49,968 nt of DNA. It comes from Acidobacteriota bacterium (GTDB taxonomy: Bacteria; Acidobacteriota; Terriglobia; Bryobacterales; Bryobacteraceae). The DNA lies in NCBI GenBank assembly GCA_016178945.1, contig JACOSH010000583.1:1-49968 (forward strand), given 5' to 3'. The position numbers and the translations under genes are program-made. The notes beneath the pieces are model-generated. The model did not search any database. It saw only the letters and a list, made by a program, of their open reading frames with translations, and had not been told where the DNA came from. Shown one piece after another: positions 17,349 through 26,021 of the stretch; within the stretch, counting starts at the first letter, position 1, and each line of letters starts with the position of its first letter.

Positions 17349-19207
17349 TCCGTCCGATTGCCTTCGCGCTGTGGCTGATCGGCCTCGGCCCGGCCTGGTC
17401 CGCGCCGGAAGTCCTGAAGGTCGAGCCGCCCAACTGGTGGCTTGGACATAGCCTGAATCCGGTGCGTCTCCTGATCCGCGGGAAGAATCTGAGCGGCGCC
17501 AAAGTGGAGTCAGCGGTTCGGGGTGTCAAGCCGGGCGCCGCGCGGACCAGCGCCTCCGGTTCGTACCTGTTCGTGGATCTCGAGATCCTCAAGCAAGCCC
17601 GGCCGGGGCCCTCCCCGCTCAAGATCGTCACGCCCCAGGGCACGGCCATCGCGCCCTTTGACCTCCTGGCGCCCGTCAGCCGGGAGGGCCGGTTTCAGGG
17701 CTTCTCTTCCAGCGACGTCATCTATCTGATCCTGCCGGACCGTTTTTCGAACGGAGATCCCGGCAACGACGATCCGCCCATCTCGCGCGGGCTGTATGAT
17801 CGCCGCAAGGCGCGCTATTACCACGGCGGCGATCTCCAGGGCATCCGGCAGCGCCTTCCCTATCTGAAAGACCTGGGCGTCACGGCCCTGTGGATCGCGC
17901 CGCTCTACGACAACGCCAACCGCCTCAACGAGCGGGAGAAGTACGACGGCCAGGCGATCACCGACTACCACGGCTACGGCGCGGTGGACTTCTATGGCGT
18001 CGAAGAGCACTTCGGCGACTTAAACACCCTGCGGGAGCTGGTCGACTCGGCGCACGCGCTGGGGATCAAGATCATTCAGGACCAGGTCGCCAATCATACC
18101 GGACCCTACCACCCCTGGGCCGGCGATTCACCCACTCCAACCTGGTTCAATGGAACGATCGAGAAGCATCTGGCGAATACCTGGCAGACCTGGACCCTGA
18201 TGGATCCCCACGCGCCGGCGGATCTGCAAAAAAGCACGTTGGAAGGCTGGTTCGCCAACCTTCTTCCCGACTTGAACCAGAACGATCCCGAGGTAGCCCG
18301 GTACCTGGTGCAGAATACCCTGTGGTGGATTTCCAGCACCGGCATCGACGGAATACGCCAGGACACGCTGCCTTACGTGCCCCGCCGATTCTGGCGCGAG
18401 TGGATGGGCGCAATCAAGAGGGAACACGCCGGGTTCCGCGTAGTGGGAGAGATGTGGGACTCGAATCCGGCCCTGGTCTCGTTTTTCCAGGGCGGAATGA
18501 CGCGTTTTGACGGGATCGATTCCGGTATTGACGCACTCTTCGATTTTCCGCTCCACTCCGCCCTCCGTCGCGTCTTCGCCGGCAAGGCGCCCATGACCGA
18601 GCTGGCGCTCACCCTGGCGCACGACCACTTGTATGCCAACCCGAGTCTGCTGGTGACCTTCCTGGGCCTTCACGATGTGGCGCGGTTCATGAACGAGCCC
18701 GGCGCCACGGCGGAAGGTCTCAAGCTGGCGTTCACCTTCCTGCTGACCGCGCGCGGCATTCCCATGATCTATTACGGAGATGAAATCGCCATGCGCGGCG
18801 GCAACGATCCCGACAACCGGCGCGATTTTCCCGGGGGGTGGCGGGAGGACTCCCGCAACGCGTTTGAATCCGCGGGCCGCACTCCCGAAGAACAAGCCGT
18901 CTTCGACCACATCCGGCGGCTGACCCGGTTACGCGCCAGGCTCGCTCCGCTGCGGAACGGATCGCTTCTCCACTTGCGGGTGAACGAGCAGACCTATGCC
19001 TTCACGCGCGCCTCCGGATCGTCGACGGTGCTGGTGGTCTTCAACAACGGCCCGCAGCCGGCCTCGTTTTCCGTGCCCACTCCGGCTGCGACCGGCGCCT
19101 CCCTCCGCGATGAGCTGGGCGTCGCCCCGGACGCGCGGGCCCAGGCTGGCATGTTGGCGGTTCAGTTGTCGGCCCGCACGGCGGCGGTGTATACGGTAAC
19201 CCCTTAA
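17345..19207 (+). CDS. Secreted GH13 alpha-amylase family enzyme (neopullulanase/cyclomaltodextrinase-like)
   Basis: The protein has 620 residues and a GTG start overlapping the transporter stop (GTGA). The signal peptide is MIRPIAFALWLIGLGPAWS. An N-terminal cyclomaltodextrinase-type beta domain follows (about 20-110, VEPPNWWLGHSLNPVRLLIRG), then the GH13 barrel. Conserved regions are DQVANHTGP, GIDGIRQDTLPY with nucleophile Asp340, VVGEMWD with acid/base Glu369 and FLGLHDVARF with Asp444. A C-terminal beta domain ends the protein. The architecture resembles SusA-type neopullulanases, which cut cyclodextrins, pullulan or maltodextrins in the periplasm. Its stop shares a TTAA with the stop of the convergent VOC gene. 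Confidence 0.92.
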   Translation: MIRPIAFALWLIGLGPAWSAPEVLKVEPPNWWLGHSLNPVRLLIRGKNLSGAKVESAVRGVKPGAARTSASGSYLFVDLEILKQARPGPSPLKIVTPQGTAIAPFDLLAPVSREGRFQGFSSSDVIYLILPDRFSNGDPGNDDPPISRGLYDRRKARYYHGGDLQGIRQRLPYLKDLGVTALWIAPLYDNANRLNEREKYDGQAITDYHGYGAVDFYGVEEHFGDLNTLRELVDSAHALGIKIIQDQVANHTGPYHPWAGDSPTPTWFNGTIEKHLANTWQTWTLMDPHAPADLQKSTLEGWFANLLPDLNQNDPEVARYLVQNTLWWISSTGIDGIRQDTLPYVPRRFWREWMGAIKREHAGFRVVGEMWDSNPALVSFFQGGMTRFDGIDSGIDALFDFPLHSALRRVFAGKAPMTELALTLAHDHLYANPSLLVTFLGLHDVARFMNEPGATAEGLKLAFTFLLTARGIPMIYYGDEIAMRGGNDPDNRRDFPGGWREDSRNAFESAGRTPEEQAVFDHIRRLTRLRARLAPLRNGSLLHLRVNEQTYAFTRASGSSTVLVVFNNGPQPASFSVPTPAATGASLRDELGVAPDARAQAGMLAVQLSARTAAVYTVTP

Positions 19208-19992
19208 TCCCGCCGAGCGGCTTGGAAGATCGCGAACACGGCCCCCTGCGGATCGGCCACCACCGCAAACCGCCCCACCTTCTCCATTGTCATCGGCGCC
19301 AGGTGGAGCCGGGCGCCCAGCCCCGTGGCCTGGGCCGCTGAGGCGTCGCAGTCCGACACGGTGAAGTAGGGCAGCCAGTGGGCCGGCATGTTCGGATCGC
19401 GATGCGCCGCGGGCGGAATGCCTCCGATGAAAGCCTCTCCGTTGACGATGTGCAGGTAGCCGGACGGATCTTTCTCTCCCGCCATGATCTTCCAGCCAAA
19501 CAGCCCCGAGTAGAACTCAGTGGCGCGCGCCGGATCGGGCGTGCTCAGATCGGCCCAGCACAGAGCGCCGTCGACGCCGGCGATGCCGATCCCGCTATTC
19601 CGCTTAGGCTGCCAGAGGGAAAAGACGGCGCCCGTAGGGTCCCGCAAGACCGCCATTCGTCCCACGTCGGAGACATCGAAAGGCCCCGCCAGCACCGTGG
19701 CCCCAAGCTGGGAGGCCTTGTTCGCGGCCTCGTCGGCGCTGTCGGCCGCCACATAGATCATCCAGTGAGGCGGCACGCCTTGTTCCCGCTGGTCCGGCCG
19801 CAGCGTGTAGGCGGCGCCGGCGTCGCGTCCCTGGAGCTTGAACATGGTGTAGAAGTCGCTCGGGCCCATGGGGACGTCGTTGACGGACCATCCGAACAGC
19901 GCGCCATAAAAACTCTTGGCGGCGTTCTGATCGCTGGTACCCAGCTCGATCCAGCAGAAAGCGCCGGGGGAATGTTTGTCGATTTGCGTCAT
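19204..19992 (-). CDS. VOC (glyoxalase/bleomycin resistance-like) protein with two domains
   Basis: The protein has 262 residues. The start at 19992 is preferred over an upstream in-frame ATG at 20052 because the fold begins right after it (GAFCWIELGTSDQNAAKSFY). Two homologous VOC domains are visible, about residues 8-122 and 138-256, with paired motifs FYGALFGW and FYSGLFGW, and ends VGRMAVLRDPTGAVFSLWQ and VGRFAVVADPQGAVFAIFQ. VOC proteins bind metals or small ligands in the cytosol; the substrate here is unknown. TATACT lies 6 bp before the ATG and no ribosome binding site is seen, suggesting a leaderless transcript. Confidence 0.88.
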   Translation of the reverse strand: MTQIDKHSPGAFCWIELGTSDQNAAKSFYGALFGWSVNDVPMGPSDFYTMFKLQGRDAGAAYTLRPDQREQGVPPHWMIYVAADSADEAANKASQLGATVLAGPFDVSDVGRMAVLRDPTGAVFSLWQPKRNSGIGIAGVDGALCWADLSTPDPARATEFYSGLFGWKIMAGEKDPSGYLHIVNGEAFIGGIPPAAHRDPNMPAHWLPYFTVSDCDASAAQATGLGARLHLAPMTMEKVGRFAVVADPQGAVFAIFQAARRD

Positions 19993-19998
19993 GAGGCG

Positions 19999-20004
19999 AG
20001 TATA
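19999..20004 (-). promoter_or_regulatory. -10-like TATACT six bases before the VOC gene start
   Basis: TATACT on the minus strand is separated from the ATG at 19992 by only 6 bp and no Shine-Dalgarno-like sequence intervenes. The spacing is identical to that at the beta-lactamase-like gene (3927-3939). It supports a leaderless message. Confidence 0.42.
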
Positions 20005-20045
20005 GCTTGACCCGGCCCGGAGCGAAACTCGCGCGGAACCCGGCC

Positions 20046-20075
20046 TTGACATCGCCCAATTCCGCCTGCTAGCCT
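20046..20075 (+). promoter_or_regulatory. Candidate promoter of the DUF1549/DUF1501 operon
   Basis: A perfect TTGACA (20046-20051) is followed after 18 bp by TAGCCT (20070-20075). Transcription would start near 20082, leaving a leader of about 17 nt that contains GGGAGG (20085-20090), 8 bp before the ATG at 20099. Confidence 0.5.
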
Positions 20076-20098
20076 GCTAGGGTCGGGAGGCGGCAGGT

Positions 20099-21907
20099 AT
20101 GCGTGTGACGGTCCTGGTCCTGGCCCTGGTGGCGGTGGGTGTGTTGCCGGCGACCGATCCCTATTGTCCGGCTTACCCCAGAGAGCAGCGCGAGTTGGAT
20201 CGCGGCCATGCGGATCTGGAGCGGGCGGCGCAGGCCTTTGCCAGCCGTGGCTCGAAGGCTCCCGTACACCTGGCGATCATCCGCGCCAACTTCATCGACG
20301 ACTTTATACTCGGCAAGATGGCCGCCGATGGCGTGAACCCGGCGCCTCTGACCACGGACCCCGAGTTTCTGCGCCGCGTGATGCTGGACCTGACCGGACG
20401 CATCCCCACGCCCGACGAGGTCACGCAGTTTGTCACCAATCCGGACACCGGCAAGCGGATCCGGTTGATCGACTCGCTGATCGGCTCGGAGTCGTACATC
20501 GACCGCTTTACGAATTTCTACGGCGACCACTTCCAAGTTACCAGCGGATACTACAACTACATTGGAATTCCGGGACGCAATGCCTTTTACAACTACCTGC
20601 GCGACTTCGTCACTCGCGACCGGTCCTACCGCGAAGTGGCCGCCGAGCTGATCTCGGGCGAAGGCGATAGCCACGAGTCCGGACCGTTGAATTTCCTGGT
20701 GCGCGGCTGGCAGCAGGGCGATCCCATCCAGGACACCTATGATGTCCTGACCGACCGGGTCACTCTGAAGTTCCTGGGAGTCAAGACCGAGTGCATCTCC
20801 TGCCACGACGGGCGCGGCCACCTGGAGCCCATCAATCTGTACCTGTCGGTGCGAAAGCGGGAGCAGTTCTGGCGGCAGTCGGCCTTCTTCTCGCGCATGA
20901 GCATTACCTTCCGGTCGATCGATGCCTTCGCGCAGCAGGTGAGGGCGCTCATTGAGGAACGGGACACCGGCGCCTACCACACCGCGACCTTAGGCGGGCC
21001 CCGCCCCCCGCGCACTGGCGGGCCCTACGAGCCGACCTACCTGTTCAGCGGCGAGCAGCCGAAGACCGAGGAATGGCGCAAGGAGCTGGCCCGCATCCTC
21101 ACCGCCGACCGGCAGTTCGCCCGCGCCGCGGTCAATTACCTGTGGGCGCATTTCTTCACGGTCGGCATCGTCGATCCACCCGACGCCTGGGATCTGCGGC
21201 GCATCGACCCTTTGAATCCGCCGCCGGCGCCCTGGGCGCTTCAGCCGAGTCATCCGGAGCTGCTCGAAGCGCTGGCGAACGAGTTCATCCGAAGCAACTA
21301 CTCCGTGCGTACCATCATCCGGCTGATGGTGGAATCGAAGGCCTACCAGCTTTCCAGCCGCTACTCGGGCCAGTGGCGCCCCGAATACGACCGCTATTTC
21401 GCCAAGCACACGCCGCGGCGACTGTCGGCCGAGGAGATCTTCGATGCGGTGGCCGCGGCCACGGCTACCGAGATCCCCATGTTCGTGGAGGGTTTCGACC
21501 AGCCGCTGTGGCGCGCCATGCAGCTCCCCGACCCCACCGAGCCGCGCATGGATGGCGGCATCCGCAATTTCCTCTTCCAATTCGGGCGCGGCGACTGGTG
21601 GAACAACGTCCGGAGCTCCAAGCCCAACGTCCTGCAGGTGCTGTACCTGATGAACGACTACATGGTGAACTTCCGCACCTTCGGCAACCAGCAGGGCTTG
21701 TCCACCACGCGGGTCGCGCAGTTGATGGAGATGCCGATGGCGGACCGCGCGGCGATCGCGCTGATGTTCCGCGCCACCCTGGGCCGCGACCCAACCGACG
21801 ACGAGATCGCCGTAGCGGAACGCAACCGGAAGCCCCAGCGCGAGCAGTGGCTGAGCGACCTGCAATGGGCGCTGCTCAACAAGCTGGATTTCATCTTTAA
21901 CTACTAG
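20099..21907 (+). CDS. DUF1549/DUF1553 family secreted protein with CxxCH
   Basis: The protein has 602 residues, with a signal peptide at the N-terminus (MRVTVLVLALVAVGVLPAT) and GGGAGG before the start. The N-terminal half matches DUF1549: DPEFLRRVMLDLTGRIPTPDEV, then SESYIDRFTNFYGDHFQ. One haem-type motif, C232-IS-C235-H236, precedes the C-terminal DUF1553-like part (AVNYLWAHFFTVGIVDPPDAWD, RTIIRLMVESKAYQLSSRYSG). In planctomycetes and acidobacteria these proteins are usually paired with a DUF1501 protein, as here. Their biochemical role is unknown. It is shorter than many relatives, which carry a separate N-terminal cytochrome-like domain. It heads a four-gene operon. Confidence 0.88.
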   Translation: MRVTVLVLALVAVGVLPATDPYCPAYPREQRELDRGHADLERAAQAFASRGSKAPVHLAIIRANFIDDFILGKMAADGVNPAPLTTDPEFLRRVMLDLTGRIPTPDEVTQFVTNPDTGKRIRLIDSLIGSESYIDRFTNFYGDHFQVTSGYYNYIGIPGRNAFYNYLRDFVTRDRSYREVAAELISGEGDSHESGPLNFLVRGWQQGDPIQDTYDVLTDRVTLKFLGVKTECISCHDGRGHLEPINLYLSVRKREQFWRQSAFFSRMSITFRSIDAFAQQVRALIEERDTGAYHTATLGGPRPPRTGGPYEPTYLFSGEQPKTEEWRKELARILTADRQFARAAVNYLWAHFFTVGIVDPPDAWDLRRIDPLNPPPAPWALQPSHPELLEALANEFIRSNYSVRTIIRLMVESKAYQLSSRYSGQWRPEYDRYFAKHTPRRLSAEEIFDAVAAATATEIPMFVEGFDQPLWRAMQLPDPTEPRMDGGIRNFLFQFGRGDWWNNVRSSKPNVLQVLYLMNDYMVNFRTFGNQQGLSTTRVAQLMEMPMADRAAIALMFRATLGRDPTDDEIAVAERNRKPQREQWLSDLQWALLNKLDFIFNY

Positions 21908-21924
21908 AGGATTTGGGAGGCGCT

Positions 21925-23265
21925 ATGAATGAGTGGGCCACCTGCACGAAGTTGTCGCGGCGCCGGCTGCTGACCGGCGTGGCGGGATCCGCGGCTTTTG
22001 CCGCGCTGGCGCGGCGCGGCGACGCGCAGGTCAGCGCCGCTCCCGTGCGCGTGCGCAACACCGCCTCGGCGGTGATCTTCGTCAACCTGGCGGGCGGACC
22101 GAGCCACCTCGACACCTTCGACCCCAAGGACGCACCCTGGAATCCCGCCGACGCCGACCTCCGGCAGTACCCGGGCGGCATCGTGCTTTCCCGCACGCTG
22201 TTTCCGGAGTTGTCCAAGATCACCAACGACCTGTGCATCTTGAAGTCGGTGCGGAGCTGGGAAGCCATCCACGACCGCGGCCAGTTCTACATCCAGACCG
22301 CGCATCCCGCCAACCCGGCCTTTCTGGCCGAGTCGCCGCACTTGGGCGCGGTGGTGTCGATGGAAAAGTCCGGAAAGGGTTCGCTGCCGCCCTTTCTTTC
22401 CCTGAGCGGCGGGACCAGCCAGGGCGCCAGCTTTCTGAGCGGACGCATGGAGCCGATGGCCGCGCCCAACAACCCTGGCGGCCTGAACACCATCCAGCAC
22501 AATTTCTTCGGCCCCAACAGCCAGCAGCGCTTTCTGGATCGCTACAAACTGATGCAGGAGCTGGACGCGCCGCTGCGCAACGCCCCCTACGGCAAGTCCA
22601 TGGCCAACCACGCCGAATACTACCAGGCGGCGCGCAACCTGATGTACGACCCCGCCATCACCGCCGTGTTCCAGTTCAGCAGCGAAGACAACCAGCGCTA
22701 CGGCGGCACCGACTTCGGGCGCTCCTGCATGGTAGCGCGCAATGCCGTCCGGGCGCGCAACGGCACGGTCTACGTCAACATCAACAGCGGCGGCTGGGAC
22801 ACCCACAACAACATGTTCGATCGCCAATACGCGCCCAACATGTACACCCTGGCCAACAACCTCGACCGCGGTCTCGGGATGCTGGTGGAGGACCTGAAGG
22901 CCTCGGGCGACTTCCAGCGCACGCTGATCGTGCTGATGGGCGAGTTCGGCCGCTCCCCCAGCGCGCTCAATGCCCGCGGAGGACGCGATCATCACAAGGA
23001 CGCCATGAGCGTCCTCATGCTGGGCGGAGGAGTGCGAGGCGCCAAGGCCATCGGCTCCACCGACGCCGAAGGCCGCTTCGTCTCGGTTCCGGGCTGGAGC
23101 GCGGACCGGGCCATCGTCGTCGAAGATATCGCGGCCACCATTTATTCGGCCATGGGCATCAACTGGACCAAGAGTCTCACCGACACCCCCTCGGGCCGAA
23201 AGTTTGAATACGTGCCCTTCGGCATCCAGGGCACCTATACGGCAATCGACGAGGTCTTTGCGTGA
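21925..23265 (+). CDS. DUF1501 family protein, Tat-exported
   Basis: The protein has 446 residues. The start at 21925 has GGGAGG 4 bp upstream and puts a twin-arginine signal in place: S11-R12-R13-R14-L-L followed by a hydrophobic stretch and AQ. The body has the DUF1501 features VIFVNLAGGPSHLDTFDPK, NINSGGWDTHNN and LIVLMGEFGRSP, which resemble the metal-binding pattern of the alkaline phosphatase/sulfatase superfamily. Tat export suggests folding, possibly with metal, before secretion. It follows the DUF1549 gene by 17 bp and its stop overlaps the next ATG (TGATG). The function of the pair is not established. Confidence 0.9.
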   Translation: MNEWATCTKLSRRRLLTGVAGSAAFAALARRGDAQVSAAPVRVRNTASAVIFVNLAGGPSHLDTFDPKDAPWNPADADLRQYPGGIVLSRTLFPELSKITNDLCILKSVRSWEAIHDRGQFYIQTAHPANPAFLAESPHLGAVVSMEKSGKGSLPPFLSLSGGTSQGASFLSGRMEPMAAPNNPGGLNTIQHNFFGPNSQQRFLDRYKLMQELDAPLRNAPYGKSMANHAEYYQAARNLMYDPAITAVFQFSSEDNQRYGGTDFGRSCMVARNAVRARNGTVYVNINSGGWDTHNNMFDRQYAPNMYTLANNLDRGLGMLVEDLKASGDFQRTLIVLMGEFGRSPSALNARGGRDHHKDAMSVLMLGGGVRGAKAIGSTDAEGRFVSVPGWSADRAIVVEDIAATIYSAMGINWTKSLTDTPSGRKFEYVPFGIQGTYTAIDEVFA

Positions 23266-26021
23266 TGCGCCCGGTGGGGCGGGTTTCCGGCCCGCCGGCA
23301 AAGGTTCTTTGTTCCCTGCTCCTGCTCACCGGCTCGACGGCCGCCCAAATCTACGTCACCGCGCCCAGCCCGCGGCTGATCTCCGGCGAGTCGGTCCAGT
23401 TGGCCGCCAGCATGCGCAATTCCGACGGCTCCATCCGCCAAGGGGTAGCGTTCAACTATAACTCCAACGACACCAGCATCCTCGCGGTGGACGCCCGGGG
23501 TGTGGTCACCGGTAAGGGCCTGGGGCTGGCCAACATCCTGGTGGACGCGGGCGGGCCCCGCACGTCGATCCGGCTCCAGGTGTTGCCCAAGAAGATCCAG
23601 GTGCTGCCCGCCGACAAGGAGATCGCGGTCGGCGACACCCTCCAGTACACCGCCACGGCGCTCGACACGGCCGGGAAGCCGATCCCGGGGACCGTTTTCC
23701 AGTGGCAGGTGACCAACGCCAACGGGAACAACAGCACCATCGCCAGCGTGCGCAACGGCCTGCTTACCGCCTCGGCCGCAGGGAGGTTCACCGTGCGGGC
23801 CATGGTCAATTACAACACGGGCACACCCTTTGTGGCCCAGTATGTCGGGTTGGCGCACGCCACCGCCAAGCCGCGCGCCGACTACCGGCTCACCCGGCTG
23901 CTGTCGACCGAAGAAGTGCGCACCGGATTCGACCTGCGCCCCAACCGCGTCCCCATGACGGCCAACGACCAGGGGCAGGTGGCCTTCGTCGGCCTGCTCG
24001 ACGGCCTGTCCAGCGGCCTCCTGCTGTACGACAACGGCCGCATCGACCTGTTGGCCTCCACCGGACAGCCCGGCCCGGTGGCCGGCGGGATCGCCACCAA
24101 CTTCTCGGCGCCGGCCATCAACAACCTGGGGCAAGTGCTGGTCTATCTCGATTCCATGGGGCAGGGCGGCAGCCTGCTGCTGGCTTCGCGCGCCGGCGTG
24201 AGTTTGCTCATCGCCGACGGCCAGTCGGGCGGCGCGGATTTCGCCGACCTGCGCAACTTCGCCATCTCGCGGCAGTCGCTCAACGATGCGGCCGAGGTCC
24301 TGTTCCGCGCCAGCTTCCTGCCTTCGAGGGCGACACAGCGCCAGACCGGGCTATTCCGCCTCTCGGGCGGGCGGCTGCAAGTGGTGTGGACCACCCGGGA
24401 CGCGCTGCCCGGCCTCACCGGCGCCTACAGCTTCGGCGGCGACTTCGGCCTCACCAACCAGGGCTCCGTCTGGTTCACCGCCTCCGATGTACGGGGGCGC
24501 GCGGTATTCCGCGTCGAGGGATTTGACCGGCCCGTCAGAATGTTGGGCATCGACAGCGATCTGGACGGATCGACCGTGCGCGTCATAGCCGGCAACCTGG
24601 TGGCCGCCGCCGACGGCGATGCTGCCATCCAGGTGGTGCTGGGCGACGGATCGAGCCGCGTGGCGCATTTCAATCGCGGCGCCTGGCGCACGCTGGCGCT
24701 CGCCAACATTCGCGCCATCCAGGCCGTCAACGCGGCCGCCGGCGTGGCCATCTTCGGCGACGATGGCCGCGGCCTGGGCCTGTACCGCTGGCAGGGCGAT
24801 GATCTCACTCCAGTCCTTTTCAATGGGCGCCTCGCCCCCAACCAGGAGCCGATTACTGTGTTCGACGCCGCCGCCCTGACCTCCGACGGGCGTCTTTTCG
24901 CGCAGATTCGCACCACGCAGAACAGCCACGTGGTGGTCGAGCCGGGCGGCGCGAACCCGTTGCTGTATCAGGCCGGCAACCGCGTCGACGTGGTGTCTAA
25001 CTTGCTCTTCCGCGCGCTGCTGCCCGGCGCTCGAGCTGGTGGGCCGCTGCTGCTCATGGGCGATTTCACGAACAACGTTTTCCAGGTGGAGGGCAGGACG
25101 CTGGTGCCACGGCTGGTGCAGGGCGATCGCCTCCCCTTCGGCGAGTACACGGGCCTCCCGGCCAACGCGCGCGGTCCGTCGGGCGACTACTTCCTCTCCT
25201 ACGGCAGCGGCCTGTACCGTCTGGGCGCCGATGGCGTGTCCCTGGTCATGGGTTACCCGGTGACGGGCGAGGACGGCGCGGTGCTGAATTCCGCCAATGC
25301 CCTGACTGTGAACTCCAGCGGCCACATCCTGAGCTCCCACAATGCGGCGGATCATCAGCGCCTGGCGCTGTTCCGCGACGGCGTGGCCAAGACGCTGGCC
25401 ACGTACAACGCCACCAATCCGCGATGGCAGATGCCCAGTCCGGCCGGCGGCATGATTACCGGTTGGAGCCAGCTCGCCCTCGACGATACTGGCCGCGTGA
25501 TGGCGTTCCTCTCCGTACAGAACGGCCCTTCGGGCTACTTTCTCCACGACGGCGCCCGCTGGCAGGCCGTGGCCGTGGTGAATACCACCCAGATCCAGGG
25601 CTACACGGTGACCGGGATCGGTGCGCCGCGCGCGGACGGAGACAGCTTTTATGCGATCGTGAACCTGCGCGGCGGCCCAAACCAGATGATCGCCCAGTTC
25701 CGGGCCGGTGACTGGACGCCGCGCGTGCAGCTTGCGGATATCACTCCGGAAGGCAGCCAGGTAACCTTCTTGAGCGCCTTCGACGTCAACCGGCGCGGGG
25801 AAATCCTGTTCTTCTGCGGGTTGACCAACGGAGCCAGCGGCATGTACCTGAAGTCCGGAAGCACGCTGCGCCTGATAAACAACACCACTCAGCCCGGAGA
25901 AGGCGAGGACGAGTTCCAGCGATATTTCGAAATCAATCTACTGGACGACCGCCGCGCCTACTTCACCGCCTTTACGATCGCCGATCAGTTGGTGCTTTAT
26001 GTCGCCGAGCCGCTATTCTAG
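23265..26021 (+). CDS. Large secreted protein: Ig-like domains plus tandem NxxG-V/I-F repeats
   Basis: The protein has 918 residues. The ATG at 23265 overlaps the DUF1501 stop and has GAGG upstream; a GTG three bases earlier is also possible. After a signal peptide (cleavage near TAA-QI) there are bacterial Ig-like (Big_2) units (about 30-195) with SNDTSILAVDARGVVTGKGLG. The rest is built from repeats such as NDQGQVAFVGLL, NNLGQVLVYLDS, DDTGRVMAFLSV and NRRGEILFFCGL, each followed by a short strand like GLLLYDNG, probably forming a propeller or solenoid. No catalytic motif is seen. It looks like a surface or periplasmic binding/scaffold protein and is a paralogue of the next gene. Confidence 0.78.
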   Translation: MRPVGRVSGPPAKVLCSLLLLTGSTAAQIYVTAPSPRLISGESVQLAASMRNSDGSIRQGVAFNYNSNDTSILAVDARGVVTGKGLGLANILVDAGGPRTSIRLQVLPKKIQVLPADKEIAVGDTLQYTATALDTAGKPIPGTVFQWQVTNANGNNSTIASVRNGLLTASAAGRFTVRAMVNYNTGTPFVAQYVGLAHATAKPRADYRLTRLLSTEEVRTGFDLRPNRVPMTANDQGQVAFVGLLDGLSSGLLLYDNGRIDLLASTGQPGPVAGGIATNFSAPAINNLGQVLVYLDSMGQGGSLLLASRAGVSLLIADGQSGGADFADLRNFAISRQSLNDAAEVLFRASFLPSRATQRQTGLFRLSGGRLQVVWTTRDALPGLTGAYSFGGDFGLTNQGSVWFTASDVRGRAVFRVEGFDRPVRMLGIDSDLDGSTVRVIAGNLVAAADGDAAIQVVLGDGSSRVAHFNRGAWRTLALANIRAIQAVNAAAGVAIFGDDGRGLGLYRWQGDDLTPVLFNGRLAPNQEPITVFDAAALTSDGRLFAQIRTTQNSHVVVEPGGANPLLYQAGNRVDVVSNLLFRALLPGARAGGPLLLMGDFTNNVFQVEGRTLVPRLVQGDRLPFGEYTGLPANARGPSGDYFLSYGSGLYRLGADGVSLVMGYPVTGEDGAVLNSANALTVNSSGHILSSHNAADHQRLALFRDGVAKTLATYNATNPRWQMPSPAGGMITGWSQLALDDTGRVMAFLSVQNGPSGYFLHDGARWQAVAVVNTTQIQGYTVTGIGAPRADGDSFYAIVNLRGGPNQMIAQFRAGDWTPRVQLADITPEGSQVTFLSAFDVNRRGEILFFCGLTNGASGMYLKSGSTLRLINNTTQPGEGEDEFQRYFEINLLDDRRAYFTAFTIADQLVLYVAEPLF

